From positions 3,658,001 through 3,722,000 of the forward strand of contig NZ_CP117430.1 in assembly GCF_030687395.1 (NCBI RefSeq): DNA of 64,000 nt, given 5' to 3'. The notes below the pieces were generated by a model that saw only the letters and a list, made by a program, of their open reading frames with translations, did not search any database and was not told the DNA's origin. Below, piece by piece: positions 15,547 to 25,333 of this stretch. Both the position numbers and the translations under genes were made by a program. How positions within the stretch are numbered: the first letter of the stretch is position 1; the number at the start of each line of letters is the position of its first letter. Origin of the DNA: Pseudomonas wuhanensis. Its GTDB lineage: Bacteria; Pseudomonadota; Gammaproteobacteria; Pseudomonadales; Pseudomonadaceae.

Positions 15547-16827
15547 TCAGGCCATCAGGGAATAGATCAACGCCGAAATCGCCACCAGGCCCACCGCCGT
15601 CACGAAGACGTTAGAGGCTTGACCACGAAAACGCGCCATGGCCGGAACCTTGCGGATTGCGTACATCGGCATCAGGAACAGGATCGCCGCGATGATCGGG
15701 CCACCGAGGGTTTCGATCATGCCGAGAATGCTCGGGTTCAGCGTGGCAACGATCCAGCACACCACCAGCATGAACGCCGCAGTCATGCGGTCCAGCGTCT
15801 TCGGTGCCGGGCGCTTGCCGCTCTTGACGATCAGGCCCTTCAAGCCTTCGCTGGCGCCGATGTAGTGGCCCAGGAACGACTTGGAAATGGCCACGAAGGC
15901 AATCAACGGCGCCGCGAAGGCGATGGTCGGGTTGCTGAAGTGGTTGGCCAGGTACGACAGGATCGACAGGTTCTGCGCCTTGGCTTCCGCCAGTTGCGCC
16001 GGCGATAGGGTCAGCACGCAGCTGAAGACGAAGAACAGCACCATCACCACCATCAAGATGTGGGCACGGGACAGGATCTGCGAGCTGCGCTCTTCGGCAT
16101 GCGCGCCGTAGCGACGCTTCTGGTCCACTGCGAACGCCGAGATGATCGGCGAGTGGTTGAACGAGAACACCATCACCGGAATCGCCAGCCACAGGGTGTG
16201 CAGCAGCGCCGACGACTCAGGCAGCGTGGTTGCAGTGCTGAGGATGCCGCCATTCCAGTGCGGAATCAGGAACACCGCCAGGAACAACAGCGCGACGATG
16301 AACGGATACACCATCAGGCTCATGGCCTTGACGATCACCTGCTCACCGCAACGCACCACTGCCAGCAGGCCGAGAATCAATACGAACGACAACACGGCGC
16401 GCGGTGGCGGCATGATGTGCAGTTGATGTTCGAGGAAACTGCCCACGGTGTTGGTCAAGGCCACGCTGTAGATCAGCAGGATCGGGAAGATCGCGAAGAA
16501 ATACAGCAATGTGATCAACGCGCCGGCCTTGATGCCGAAATGTTCTTCCACAACTTCGGTGATGTCGGCGCCTTCGCGGCCGGACAACACAAAGCGGGTC
16601 AGGCCGCGGTGTGCGTAAAACGTCATGGGGAACGCCAGCACTGCCAGGATCAGCAGCGGCCAGAAGCCGCCCAGCCCCGCGTTGATCGGCAAAAACAGGG
16701 TACCAGCCCCGATTGCCGTGCCAAACAGGCCCAGCATCCAGGTGGTGTCATGGCGATTCCAGCTTGCGAGGCTCGCTGGTGTCGCCGCTACATAGCGTTC
16801 GTCGACGCTATTGGCCTGATCATTCAT
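15547..16827 (-). CDS. HAAAP-family amino-acid permease (SdaC/TdcC-like serine/threonine symporter)
   Basis: A 426-residue inner-membrane protein with about eleven hydrophobic segments. The first segment has GLFGTAIGAGTLFLPINAGLG-like sequence, the substrate-site signature of hydroxy/aromatic amino-acid permeases; HRGLTRFVLSG and SFNHSPIISAFA further on also fit the SdaC/TdcC branch. It probably imports serine or threonine with protons or sodium; the exact substrate is inferred. The start at 16827 (MNDQANS) is preferred over an ATG nine codons upstream. A long hairpin lies about 40-80 bases upstream of the start. Confidence 0.85.
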   Translation of the reverse strand: MNDQANSVDERYVAATPASLASWNRHDTTWMLGLFGTAIGAGTLFLPINAGLGGFWPLLILAVLAFPMTFYAHRGLTRFVLSGREGADITEVVEEHFGIKAGALITLLYFFAIFPILLIYSVALTNTVGSFLEHQLHIMPPPRAVLSFVLILGLLAVVRCGEQVIVKAMSLMVYPFIVALLFLAVFLIPHWNGGILSTATTLPESSALLHTLWLAIPVMVFSFNHSPIISAFAVDQKRRYGAHAEERSSQILSRAHILMVVMVLFFVFSCVLTLSPAQLAEAKAQNLSILSYLANHFSNPTIAFAAPLIAFVAISKSFLGHYIGASEGLKGLIVKSGKRPAPKTLDRMTAAFMLVVCWIVATLNPSILGMIETLGGPIIAAILFLMPMYAIRKVPAMARFRGQASNVFVTAVGLVAISALIYSLMA

Positions 16828-16865
16828 CCGGTCGGATCTCCGCTTTCCGGTCACTTGCCACCCGA

Positions 16866-16904
16866 CCAGGACGAGTCGGAAAAATCCGACAGGCAGCGTC
16901 CTGG
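16866..16904 (-). promoter_or_regulatory. Two-part hairpin in the leader of the permease gene
   Basis: CCAGGACG pairs with CGTCCTGG, and inside it GTCGGA pairs with TCCGAC around AAAA. On the minus strand it is 39 bases upstream of the permease start and has no T-run. The rest of the 463-base gap (16828-17290) holds REP-like sequences at 17004-17106 and no gene. Confidence 0.5.
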
Positions 16905-17003
16905 CCGAAACAGGGGCGCGATTGTCCGGGATTAATCAGCAGAAGCAAAGACTTAGCTGAGGAATGGTTATGCGGATCAGATGCAACTGGCGCCTGCGTT
17001 CTC

Positions 17004-17106
17004 TGTAGGAGCAAGGCTTGCCCGCGAACCAGTCGCCTCGGTCCATCAGGAATACCGCGTTATCGTTCTTCGCGGGCAAGTCGGATCGCCGCACCGCTCG
17101 CTCCTA
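17004..17106. repeat. REP-like inverted pair with an expanded right member
   Basis: TGTAGGAGCAAGGCTTGCCCGCG faces a second copy in which the loop between CGCGGGCAAG and CTCGCTCCTAC is expanded by about 16 bases (TCGGATCGCCGCACCG). Confidence 0.7.
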
Positions 17107-17290
17107 CGAATCGTGGACAAACTCCCACCATCTGCCTCGCTCTGATCTAGTGTTGTCATTAGAAGGATCGCAAGCTTCGCCAGCTCCGACACGGGGAGCC
17201 AAAAACCCTGGCCATTGCCAAACCGCTCTGGAGTCAGCAATCTGAAATGACGTTCGAGCCCCGACATTCCGCTGCCCGCAGGAGCCCAGC

Positions 17291-18262
17291 ATGACCGCAA
17301 CTGTTCTGGTACTGGTTGAAACCATCAATGAATACCTGCCGATTCTCGAACATCAGGGGTTTCATCTGATCCTGGCCCCGACCCCGGCCGAACGCGCCAC
17401 TGCCATTGCCCGACAGGGCCGTCAGATCGATGCGGTGCTGACGCGCGGTCCATTGGGCCTGCACGCCAATGAAATTGCCGCCCTGCCCAACCTCAAGATC
17501 ATCTGCGTGATCGGCGCCGGCTACGAGCACGTCGACCTGCAAGCCGCCGCCGACCGCGGCATCACCGTCACCAACGGGGCCGGCGTCAATGCCTCTTCCG
17601 TCGCCGACCACGCCATGGCGTTGCTGCTGGCACTGGTGCGCGATATTCCCCGGGCCGATGCGGCCGTGCGTCGGGGTGAATGGCCGAAAATCATGCGCCC
17701 TTCCCTGGCCGGCAAACGCCTGGGCATCCTCGGCCTTGGGGCTGTCGGCATCGCTATCGCCAAACGTGCGGCCAACGGCTTCGACATGAGCGTGAGCTAC
17801 CACAACCGCCAGCATCGCAGCGACGTGCCCTATAGCTTCTGCTCGACGCCGACCGAACTGGCGCGCCACTCGGATTTCCTGATAGTCGCCGCACCCGGCG
17901 GGCTCGGCACTCAACACTTGATCAACAGACAGGTGCTCGACGCCTTGGGCCCCCAGGGGTTCATCGTTAACATCGCGCGGGCCAGCGTGATCGTCACGGC
18001 AGACCTGATCAGCGCGCTGGAACAGCGACGGATCGCCGGTGCCGCGCTGGATGTCTTCGATAACGAACCTCAGGTGCCGGACGCCCTCAAGGGGTTGGCC
18101 AACGTGATTCTGACCCCGCATGTCGCCGGATTGTCACCGGAAGCCACCCAAGGCACCGTGGAGCTGGTCGGCAAAAACCTGACGGCGTTTTTTTCCGGTC
18201 AACCGGTACTGACCCCGATTGCTTTACCGCCGCCGACGGCAGCCACCCGACACAATCACTAA
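17291..18262 (+). CDS. D-isomer-specific 2-hydroxyacid dehydrogenase
   Basis: A 323-residue NAD(P)H-dependent reductase that interconverts 2-keto acids (glyoxylate, hydroxypyruvate, 2-ketogluconate type) with D-2-hydroxy acids. The nucleotide-binding GLGAVGIAIAKRA is at about 148-160. Catalytic residues sit in NIARASVI (Arg), VFDNEPQVP (Glu) and LTPHVAG (His). An Asn-rich VTNGAGVNASSVADH segment is typical of the hydroxypyruvate/glyoxylate reductase branch. The frame overlaps the convergent tssA end by four bases. Substrate is not determined. Confidence 0.88.
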   Translation: MTATVLVLVETINEYLPILEHQGFHLILAPTPAERATAIARQGRQIDAVLTRGPLGLHANEIAALPNLKIICVIGAGYEHVDLQAAADRGITVTNGAGVNASSVADHAMALLLALVRDIPRADAAVRRGEWPKIMRPSLAGKRLGILGLGAVGIAIAKRAANGFDMSVSYHNRQHRSDVPYSFCSTPTELARHSDFLIVAAPGGLGTQHLINRQVLDALGPQGFIVNIARASVIVTADLISALEQRRIAGAALDVFDNEPQVPDALKGLANVILTPHVAGLSPEATQGTVELVGKNLTAFFSGQPVLTPIALPPPTAATRHNH

Positions 18263-19347
18263 AGGACGCCCAACAGTGTCCAGAGTCGCCGGGATTCGGC
18301 ATCGGCGCTGATCAGTTCTCCAAGCAGCTCGCTCAGGGGCTTATTGCCCCACTCCACGCCCCGCTTGATCAAATAGGGCACCGGGCTGTGGGGTTCGGTG
18401 CGCGCCAGGTACTCGGCGATCAACAGCAATTGCCGGTACGCCTCTTCACGATTCGCCGGCTCGCTGAACACCTGGGGGGCCGGGACGATGTCCGGCACGG
18501 CGGCCGGGCTCGATGTCGCCACCGCAGGCGTTTCGACAGGCGCCGGGGTCGGTTTTCGTGGATGCATGGCGATGAACTCCTGAACCAGCGTCAACAACGC
18601 TTCGATCACATCCTGCAGCGCTTTGAAGCCTGGGGCCTGATTGCCGAGATACGCGTCGCTCCACACCTCCAGGCGTTGCAGGTGCTGCTGGCTGAGCAGC
18701 AGCGTGCCCTGGCTGCGCAACCAGAATGACAACGGGGTGGCGCGAATCTGTTCGGTGATTTTTTTCTGTTCGTTGCGCGCGTTCTCGGCTGAGGTCTTGG
18801 CCGTTTTACTGTCGCTGGCCTGTACCTGTTGCAGTTGCAACCGGCGCCAGGCATCCAGACAGAAGCCATCGAACTCGTTGTTGCGCGACTCGAACAGCGG
18901 CACTCGGGTCAGCAACACTTCAGCGTAGCGTCGAGCCAGCCATTCAAGCGGTATCACCCGCCATGACTGATCGCCGTCCTCCGCCTGTGGGTGCAGGTGC
19001 TCGGGATAACGCTCGCATAACCCGGCAATCAGCGCCAGGCTGCCCGGCAACCCTTCGAGCCCGTCCTGATGCAACCAGGCCTCACCCAGCCAGGCGCTGA
19101 GCATCAAATCCTTGCTGCGTTCGAGCAGCAGGCTGGTGGTCAGTTTTTCCAGTTCCGGCCATTGGGCGCGCTTGATCGACGACTGCCACACCCCCGTGGG
19201 CAAACTGGTGTCGTCCTCACGGCGCATTTCGCGCAACCGGTCGAACTCAGGCTCATAACGCAGGTCCTGGCCACAGGGGGCCTCCACGCTGATCGGTTCG
19301 AGCAGTTGGGTAATCAGTTCCGGCAACGGCGTTGAAGGTTGATTCAC
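18259..19347 (-). CDS. tssA: T6SS protein TssA (ImpA N-terminal domain)
   Basis: TssA caps the growing sheath/tube and coordinates tail assembly at the baseplate. The 362-residue protein opens with an ImpA_N domain (EAPCGQDLRYEPEFDRLRE, and LTTSLLLERSKDLMLSAWLGEAWL), a proline/alanine-rich linker near 265-290 (KPTPAPVETPAVATSS), and a C-terminal domain ending REEAYRQLLLIAEYLARTEPHSPVPYLI, the short-class C terminus. It is last in the leftward arm and its start overlaps the tssM stop by four bases, indicating translational coupling. Confidence 0.92.
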   Translation of the reverse strand: MNQPSTPLPELITQLLEPISVEAPCGQDLRYEPEFDRLREMRREDDTSLPTGVWQSSIKRAQWPELEKLTTSLLLERSKDLMLSAWLGEAWLHQDGLEGLPGSLALIAGLCERYPEHLHPQAEDGDQSWRVIPLEWLARRYAEVLLTRVPLFESRNNEFDGFCLDAWRRLQLQQVQASDSKTAKTSAENARNEQKKITEQIRATPLSFWLRSQGTLLLSQQHLQRLEVWSDAYLGNQAPGFKALQDVIEALLTLVQEFIAMHPRKPTPAPVETPAVATSSPAAVPDIVPAPQVFSEPANREEAYRQLLLIAEYLARTEPHSPVPYLIKRGVEWGNKPLSELLGELISADAESRRLWTLLGVL

Positions 19348-22300
19348 AGGCCCTCCTTATTAGATTCGATAGCCGCGGTCGATCTCGTCACCATGAACGG
19401 TGAGCGCGGGGCCCGGGTTGGCAAGGGCTGAATGGACAGCGGCAATTTCGAGCCCTGGGTCATCAACGACAGACGCACAAACATCAGGGTTTGCTCGGCG
19501 GTGGTGGTGCTGGACTGGGTCGTCACGGGCAGGCGCAAGGTCAACGGAAAGTCCGTGTAGTCCATGTTCGGCTGGCGTTGCACCGACACGTGCGAACGCA
19601 TCAAGCGCAATAACGACCACGGACCGCTGTACTCCCAGCCCGCTTCCAGATCCCGCACCACCAGGCTCGGCTGTAACGGATCGTTGGCCGGGCGCTGGTA
19701 GCCATTTCGGGCCCAACGCAAGCTCAGTCGAATCGGTTGACCGACCATCCAGCGCAGGTTCTGCTGGGCCTCGCCGGGGTAACTGAGCTGTTGATTGCCG
19801 GCATTCAAGCCCCAGGCAATCACCTGATCGGCACCGCGTTCTTCCTCTCGATCGGTGCGCCAGCGCACGTCCATCTCCAGCCCCAACACTCCGCTCTTGT
19901 CGCGTACAAACATCGGGCCCAGCCAGGTGCTGGCTTGCTTCAGACGATTGAGAAAATCCTCGGCGGCCAGGCGCTCCGGGGTCTGGCTCAGCAACAAGCC
20001 GGCCTGTGCCACCGGCAAGCGCTTGTCGATCAGTTCCAGCAAATGCTGGACTCGAGCCGGGTCGGCATCGGCGGCTTGAAGGCCATTGGCAAACGGAAAG
20101 CGCTCCGCCAGGTACTGATTGAAATAATTGGCCAGGTCGTTCCACGCGGCCGCCGCCTGTTGCTGTTGCAGGAACTGGCAGCGTTGCATGGCGGTTTGTT
20201 GCAGGTCCACTGCCCGCAACGCCAGTGTTCCGCGCCCACCAGACAAATTGGCGGTTTGCAGGATCTGGCCACAGGACGTGGCGTCCATTTCGATGAAATC
20301 GCGGCTCACCAACTGCTCGATCTGCGCCGGCGAACTGGCGGGATTCTGTTCCTTGTACTTGAGCAGTTCTTCGTTGAGCGCACTGAACTGCGTCACGCGT
20401 TCATAATCCAGCGCCGAGAGGTTTTGTTGCTGGACTTTCAGCCATTCCAGCGCCGAGGTGCGTCGCTCGGTGATGCCAAGCATGGTGTTGAATTGCTGCT
20501 TGAGGCTCAGTTTCAAATCCTGCACGTCGTTGGCGCCATACAGTTGCAGGCCGAGGTTTTTCGAGCCGTCCCACTGGCTGATTTCGGTGCGCCCGCTGAA
20601 CAGCGGCTGGGCGACGATTTCGTCGAGGCCGCTGACGATTTCGGCCAGGGCGCGGCGGTTCAAGGCAGTTTGCAAACGTGTGGCCAGATCGCTGCGACGC
20701 ACCTCGATAAAGGCTTTCTGCAAGGCAATCGCCTGGGAGGCCTGCACATTGAAAACGCCGCTATGGACCTGAGCGTTGTGTTCGCGCAGGCTCGACAACA
20801 TGGCCTTGACCACCGCGCCTTCGGCTGCTTGCAACAAGGCCCCGCGATACGCCGGGGGAATGCGTGGCAACTCTTCGGCGGCATAACTTTTGTAGCTGGC
20901 GAAATAGTTCAGCGCACTGTCGAGGTCGTCGCCATCAACGCCCTGCCCTTGCCCATTCGGGGCCTCCGAGCGATCCGCCTGTAAGGCGATGGCCACAAAG
21001 TCACGCTTGAACAACGCCTGCACCGCGTTGTTGAGCTGCACCACATGTTCCTGCAAGACCAGTTGCCCGCTGCCTTGCTGAATCAATAAATTATCCCGGG
21101 AGCCGGCCTGGACGATCCATTGATCGCGAAAGCTCTGTTGCAGCTTGGCCGCCTGCATTTCCAACTGTTGCTCCAGTTGCGGTCCGAGCAAGACGCTTTT
21201 GCGCACGTTGTCCAGCAACTCGCGATAGCCAGGCACCAGGTCCTGGCCCTTGCCGCGGCCCCATGCCGAATTCGTCAAGCCGATCACGGCTTGCAGGTCA
21301 TCGACCAGTGCGCGCAAATCTTCGAGTTCGGTGAGGGAGTTACCACTGCCGGCTTCCAGCCGTTCCAGATGCAGCTTGAGATAACCGGCCTGGCGCACGA
21401 AATTGTCGGCCAGGAAATACTGGTCCAGCCAGCGTTCCATGAGCCCGAGGAAATTTTCCTCGATCACCGGACGCTCGACGGTCAGGTCGAGAGGTCGCAA
21501 GTCGCTGCCATCGGCATCGAACAACGCACGGTTGTAAAAACCGGCGCGGTGCAACGTGCCGACGTTGAGGTTCAGCGACAACGCGTTGTTGCTCAGCAAC
21601 ACCAGATCTTCGAGGGGCGCCTTGGGGTTGTTCAGCGCCTGACTGAACCACTGGTTCTGCTGCTCCAGACGCACCGCGCGCTCCACCAGATCCTTGGCCT
21701 TGACGTAGTTTTGCCATTGAGCCGGATCTTCGCTTTCGACGTTGCCCCGTCGTTCGGTGTTGCGGATGGTCTTGAGTTGCGCCAGCTCTGCGCTCAACAG
21801 GTCGCGCAACGGCAGCATCAAATGGCTCTGGGCGGTCAGGCGCAACTCGCTCGCCAACTGCGCATCCAGCGAAGAGAACCAGGAGGTCGGAAATACCACT
21901 GAGGTGAAGCTCCAGCCCGGCGCCTTTTCCAGCACTCGCCAGAAGCCCTGGACATTGCGCCGGGTCGACTCCAGCCGATGAGATTCATCCGTGACCGCCG
22001 TGTAGTTTTTCTGCGCCCCTTGCAGCAGGCGCGAGAGTTCATGGGCCTCCTTGACCGAATCCTGCCAGACCCACAGCATGCCCGCGCCCCAGACCAGCGC
22101 GACCACCAGCGCCACCCCACCGGTCACGCGGTGCCAGCGTTGACGCAGGCGTAACAGACGCGGCACCACCTGGGCCAGACCGCGCTCGGCGACCACCCGC
22201 CGCTGCCACAATTGCCGGGCAAAGGCGCTCTGCTGCAACCCGGTGTCGTAGGCCGAAAATCCGTCAGCGCTGTCTTCCGAGGGCTGATTGGCCGTGAAAT

Positions 22301-23165
22301 AAATACCGCGAAAACGTGGCGCCTCACCTTGAGCATTGCCCTGGAAAACCGGCTCCAACAAGGATTGCAGATGGCGCCGCAAGGCCTCGAAACGTTCCGG
22401 CAAGCCATACAATTCACTGCTCAACTGCCCGGACAAGGCGCCGATTTCGATGATCGATTCCGCCAAGGCCCGAGTAACCTGATCCAGCGCCTGATCACTC
22501 CATTGCGCCTGCCAGACTGCATCGGGTCCGTGGGGCGAGGACCAACCCAGCGTGCGTTCGCGGGCCTCGACCGGCAGCGCGGTGATCAATTCCTGAAAGC
22601 CTGGCAACTCTTCCATGCCGGTAATGACCACGTACACCGGCAGGCTCAGCCCGAACCGTTGCAACAGATCGATGAAACGTCGACGTGCCGCCAACCCGAG
22701 GGCTGCGGCTTGCTCGACGTTGCCCAGTCGACTGACCGGCACCGTCCAGATCACCCCATCCAGCGGACGTTGACTGCGCAGGCGCAGAATCAATCCCAGC
22801 AAGCGCCACCAGCCGCCCCGTTGCAGGTGCATGCCTTCATCCGGCAAAAACAGCGCCTGGGGCACCACCAATACTGCACCTTCAGGGTCCGACCACCAGC
22901 GACCGAACCAAGCCGGTTTGTCGCTGGGCTGCAAGCGCCACTGAGTACATAACTGGGTGCCCTGGGTTTCGTTGCCGAGCATCAGCAGCCAGGGAATCTG
23001 GTAGCGGTCCTGGGCACCCTGCTCCTGCTCCATGTGCCGCACCGCCAGGTAAAAACTGCGAATCGCCGCCCCGCTTTGCGTGCGCAACCACCAGACCGCC
23101 ACCCCGACAATCGCCAGCACCAACAGCACGGCGATGATGAGGCCGATAATCCCCTGCGTGCTCAT
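19344..23165 (-). CDS. tssM: T6SS inner-membrane protein TssM (IcmF)
   Basis: TssM spans the inner membrane and joins TssL and TssJ in the trans-envelope complex. It has 1273 residues, with TM1 at about 7-28 and a further TM at about 347-370 (GGVALVVALVWGAGMLWVW). The cytoplasmic region has IcmF features (LDGVIWTVPVSRL, YVVITGMEELPGF), but the position where many homologues carry GxxGxGKT reads LMLGNETQGTQLC, so no Walker A is recognisable. The C-terminal periplasmic part carries the TssJ-binding region (RWARNGYQRP, GPWSLLRLM). It overlaps tssL by four bases. Confidence 0.93.
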   Translation of the reverse strand: MSTQGIIGLIIAVLLVLAIVGVAVWWLRTQSGAAIRSFYLAVRHMEQEQGAQDRYQIPWLLMLGNETQGTQLCTQWRLQPSDKPAWFGRWWSDPEGAVLVVPQALFLPDEGMHLQRGGWWRLLGLILRLRSQRPLDGVIWTVPVSRLGNVEQAAALGLAARRRFIDLLQRFGLSLPVYVVITGMEELPGFQELITALPVEARERTLGWSSPHGPDAVWQAQWSDQALDQVTRALAESIIEIGALSGQLSSELYGLPERFEALRRHLQSLLEPVFQGNAQGEAPRFRGIYFTANQPSEDSADGFSAYDTGLQQSAFARQLWQRRVVAERGLAQVVPRLLRLRQRWHRVTGGVALVVALVWGAGMLWVWQDSVKEAHELSRLLQGAQKNYTAVTDESHRLESTRRNVQGFWRVLEKAPGWSFTSVVFPTSWFSSLDAQLASELRLTAQSHLMLPLRDLLSAELAQLKTIRNTERRGNVESEDPAQWQNYVKAKDLVERAVRLEQQNQWFSQALNNPKAPLEDLVLLSNNALSLNLNVGTLHRAGFYNRALFDADGSDLRPLDLTVERPVIEENFLGLMERWLDQYFLADNFVRQAGYLKLHLERLEAGSGNSLTELEDLRALVDDLQAVIGLTNSAWGRGKGQDLVPGYRELLDNVRKSVLLGPQLEQQLEMQAAKLQQSFRDQWIVQAGSRDNLLIQQGSGQLVLQEHVVQLNNAVQALFKRDFVAIALQADRSEAPNGQGQGVDGDDLDSALNYFASYKSYAAEELPRIPPAYRGALLQAAEGAVVKAMLSSLREHNAQVHSGVFNVQASQAIALQKAFIEVRRSDLATRLQTALNRRALAEIVSGLDEIVAQPLFSGRTEISQWDGSKNLGLQLYGANDVQDLKLSLKQQFNTMLGITERRTSALEWLKVQQQNLSALDYERVTQFSALNEELLKYKEQNPASSPAQIEQLVSRDFIEMDATSCGQILQTANLSGGRGTLALRAVDLQQTAMQRCQFLQQQQAAAAWNDLANYFNQYLAERFPFANGLQAADADPARVQHLLELIDKRLPVAQAGLLLSQTPERLAAEDFLNRLKQASTWLGPMFVRDKSGVLGLEMDVRWRTDREEERGADQVIAWGLNAGNQQLSYPGEAQQNLRWMVGQPIRLSLRWARNGYQRPANDPLQPSLVVRDLEAGWEYSGPWSLLRLMRSHVSVQRQPNMDYTDFPLTLRLPVTTQSSTTTAEQTLMFVRLSLMTQGSKLPLSIQPLPTRAPRSPFMVTRSTAAIESNKEGL

Positions 23166-23929
23166 GAGTCTTGCTCCGAGGCGGTCACGGAATCGGTCAT
23201 CTGCAAGACCGGTTCGAGCTCCAGACGAATGTCACGCCAAAACAACTGCCCCAACCCGGTCAGCAGCAGGACCATGGCGAGAATCCCCAGACCCAGGCGA
23301 AAACCGTCGGGCAATGAAAGGCGCACCGACAATTGCATCGGTGGCACCGCCGAAGGCTGTTCGAGCCGGGCACTGACGTCGGCATAATCCGCCTCGTGCT
23401 GCCAGGCAAAGGTGAACAGCGCCAGGCGCCATTTTTCATGTTGGGCCTGATTCTGTTCACCGCGCAGACGTCCCCGAAACCCCAGCACCAGACATTGCAA
23501 ATAAACATTGGCCAGATCGCGAGTGGTGGGGATCTGCTCATCCAGCAGTTCCTTGATCGCCAGCGGTATCCGCTCACCGGCCTGACGGCTGGCGTACAGC
23601 CTCGATTCCAAGGGTTTTTCCTGCCAGGCCGATTGGCCCGGCCAAGGCGTAAACAGCAAGGTTTCATCGACCAGCGCGACAAAGGCGTAGACCAGCGCTT
23701 TGACTTGCTCGGTGGCGGCGTCACCGACTTTGGCGAAGGCGGTTCGCCAAAGGCGTTGGGAGATTTGCGTGGAGAGCTCGACCACCGCGTCCACCAGCGC
23801 TTCGTCCTCGCTGTCCTTGGGCAACTGGTTCCAGTCCTGGGACCATTGCTGCCAGGCCTGGCGAAAAGCACTGCTCAGCGGCGCTTCGTGGAGGCCTCGT
23901 GTACCCGTCCCGACATTGCCCTCAGACAT
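23162..23929 (-). CDS. tssL: T6SS inner-membrane protein TssL (DotU)
   Basis: TssL is the cytoplasmic hook partner of TssM and binds TssK. The 255-residue protein has the DotU domain (FAKVGDAATEQVKALVYAFVALVDETLL, and AGERIPLAIKELLDEQ, ANVYLQCLVLGFRGRL) and one C-terminal TM (LGLGILAMVLLLTGLGQLF) near 216-235, making it a tail-anchored protein. There is no OmpA-like peptidoglycan-binding extension after the TM. It overlaps tssM by four bases and sits 18 bases from tssK. Confidence 0.93.
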   Translation of the reverse strand: MSEGNVGTGTRGLHEAPLSSAFRQAWQQWSQDWNQLPKDSEDEALVDAVVELSTQISQRLWRTAFAKVGDAATEQVKALVYAFVALVDETLLFTPWPGQSAWQEKPLESRLYASRQAGERIPLAIKELLDEQIPTTRDLANVYLQCLVLGFRGRLRGEQNQAQHEKWRLALFTFAWQHEADYADVSARLEQPSAVPPMQLSVRLSLPDGFRLGLGILAMVLLLTGLGQLFWRDIRLELEPVLQMTDSVTASEQDS

Positions 23930-23947
23930 ATGACGTTCCTTCCTTGA

Positions 23948-25279
23948 TCAAGCACTTTCACTCGCCTGGGCCACAAACAACACCACTTGCCATGGACTGC
24001 TGGCCAGCCTGGAAGCCGGTGCGGCAATCAGCAACGGCAACTGCCCGTCGAACCATTGGCCTTCGGCCATCACCACAAACAGCCGCGTATCATCGCCGAC
24101 GCTGTAGGCCACTTGTTCATTGCGACTCATGGCCTGATGGGACAAACCACTCATGCGCTGGCGACTGAGCAGCGCGATGTGCGGCTGCGACGCAATGATC
24201 GCCCCGCGCAACCATTCGCTCGCGGCCTGCTCACTGGCACCGTTGGGCATGCGCAAACCGATGACCAGCCGCTGGCTCGGCTGGTCATCGGGCAATTGAA
24301 TCGAGAAGGCCTGCTCACTGCGTTCGAACGCCAGGCTGCGATATCCGGCGCGGATCAGTTCGAGGGTCTTTTCAAGCCAGTCGAGCACCGCTTCATAGCC
24401 TCGCTGCAACTCCAGAAAATCCAGCGGGGCGAACGCCGGAACACCGGCCAATGGATCGAGCGCCGACCAGGCGCCGGCCAGGCCGAGCAGCAAACCATAG
24501 AGTGCCTGAGGCGTGGCCACTCGACTGTTCAGCAGGCCTTCGACTTCCGGCAACCGCGCCCAGAGCGCCGTCAACTGGCGACGAATTTCCAGCGCGTCGT
24601 CCTGATTGCCGGCCTGCTGCGCCTGACGCAAACGACCGGCGAGGAACATGCATTTCTCCCGCGCCCGGGCACACAGCGCCGCCACGCGCCGACCCACTAC
24701 CGACTCGGGCAACAGGCACGGCGTCGGCGGGGTGTACGGCAACTGAAGAAAGCCGCCGCCCTCCTTGCGAATTCTCAGCAGTGGCAGACAGACGGAATCC
24801 GCCTTGTTCAATTGCGTGCACAAACGCGGATTCGGACGCCAGACCGTGATCGATTCGGGGTACTCGCCACTGGTGAGGTCCGGCAGCGCATCGCCGACCA
24901 CCGATTGCAATCGGCCCTTGAGCGGCAGCAATTGACCGGCGCGCCACAGCGGACTGATCGCCAGGTAAACGGTAACGGTGGCGTTGTCCGTGGCGTCGAT
25001 CGCTTCACTGACGTCGAGCTCCAGCATCGGCCCGACACCAGCCTGCAGATTGACCGGCAAACCGTCCGGCAAGGTCGCCTGTAAATTGATCAGTCGTACC
25101 AGCCCGGCACTCAATGCCGAGGGATCGAACTCAACGCGAGTCACGCCCCAGAACCACGGATTACAGGCTTGGGCGAAATGCGCCACCAGCGCCTCGGCCC
25201 GCAGCCCTTGCAACTGAAAATGCTGGGGCAACAACTGCATGCCCTCATGCCAGCAAACCGCGTCAGGTAGCAGACTCAT
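23948..25279 (-). CDS. tssK: T6SS baseplate protein TssK
   Basis: TssK trimers connect the baseplate wedges to TssL/TssM. At 443 residues it has normal length. The start VCWHEGMQLLPQHFQ is the family's N-terminal signature, and LLRIRKEGGGFLQLPYTPP and the C-terminal VAYSVGDDTRLFVVMAEGQWF also fit. It belongs to the leftward operon between tssJ and tssL. The start MSLLPDAVCWHEGM is typical. Confidence 0.93.
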   Translation of the reverse strand: MSLLPDAVCWHEGMQLLPQHFQLQGLRAEALVAHFAQACNPWFWGVTRVEFDPSALSAGLVRLINLQATLPDGLPVNLQAGVGPMLELDVSEAIDATDNATVTVYLAISPLWRAGQLLPLKGRLQSVVGDALPDLTSGEYPESITVWRPNPRLCTQLNKADSVCLPLLRIRKEGGGFLQLPYTPPTPCLLPESVVGRRVAALCARAREKCMFLAGRLRQAQQAGNQDDALEIRRQLTALWARLPEVEGLLNSRVATPQALYGLLLGLAGAWSALDPLAGVPAFAPLDFLELQRGYEAVLDWLEKTLELIRAGYRSLAFERSEQAFSIQLPDDQPSQRLVIGLRMPNGASEQAASEWLRGAIIASQPHIALLSRQRMSGLSHQAMSRNEQVAYSVGDDTRLFVVMAEGQWFDGQLPLLIAAPASRLASSPWQVVLFVAQASESA

Positions 25280-25333
25280 ACGATTCCCTTCGACGTCTCG
25301 TGTCGCCGCGCCAATGGCGGCCTGGCCCTGTGT

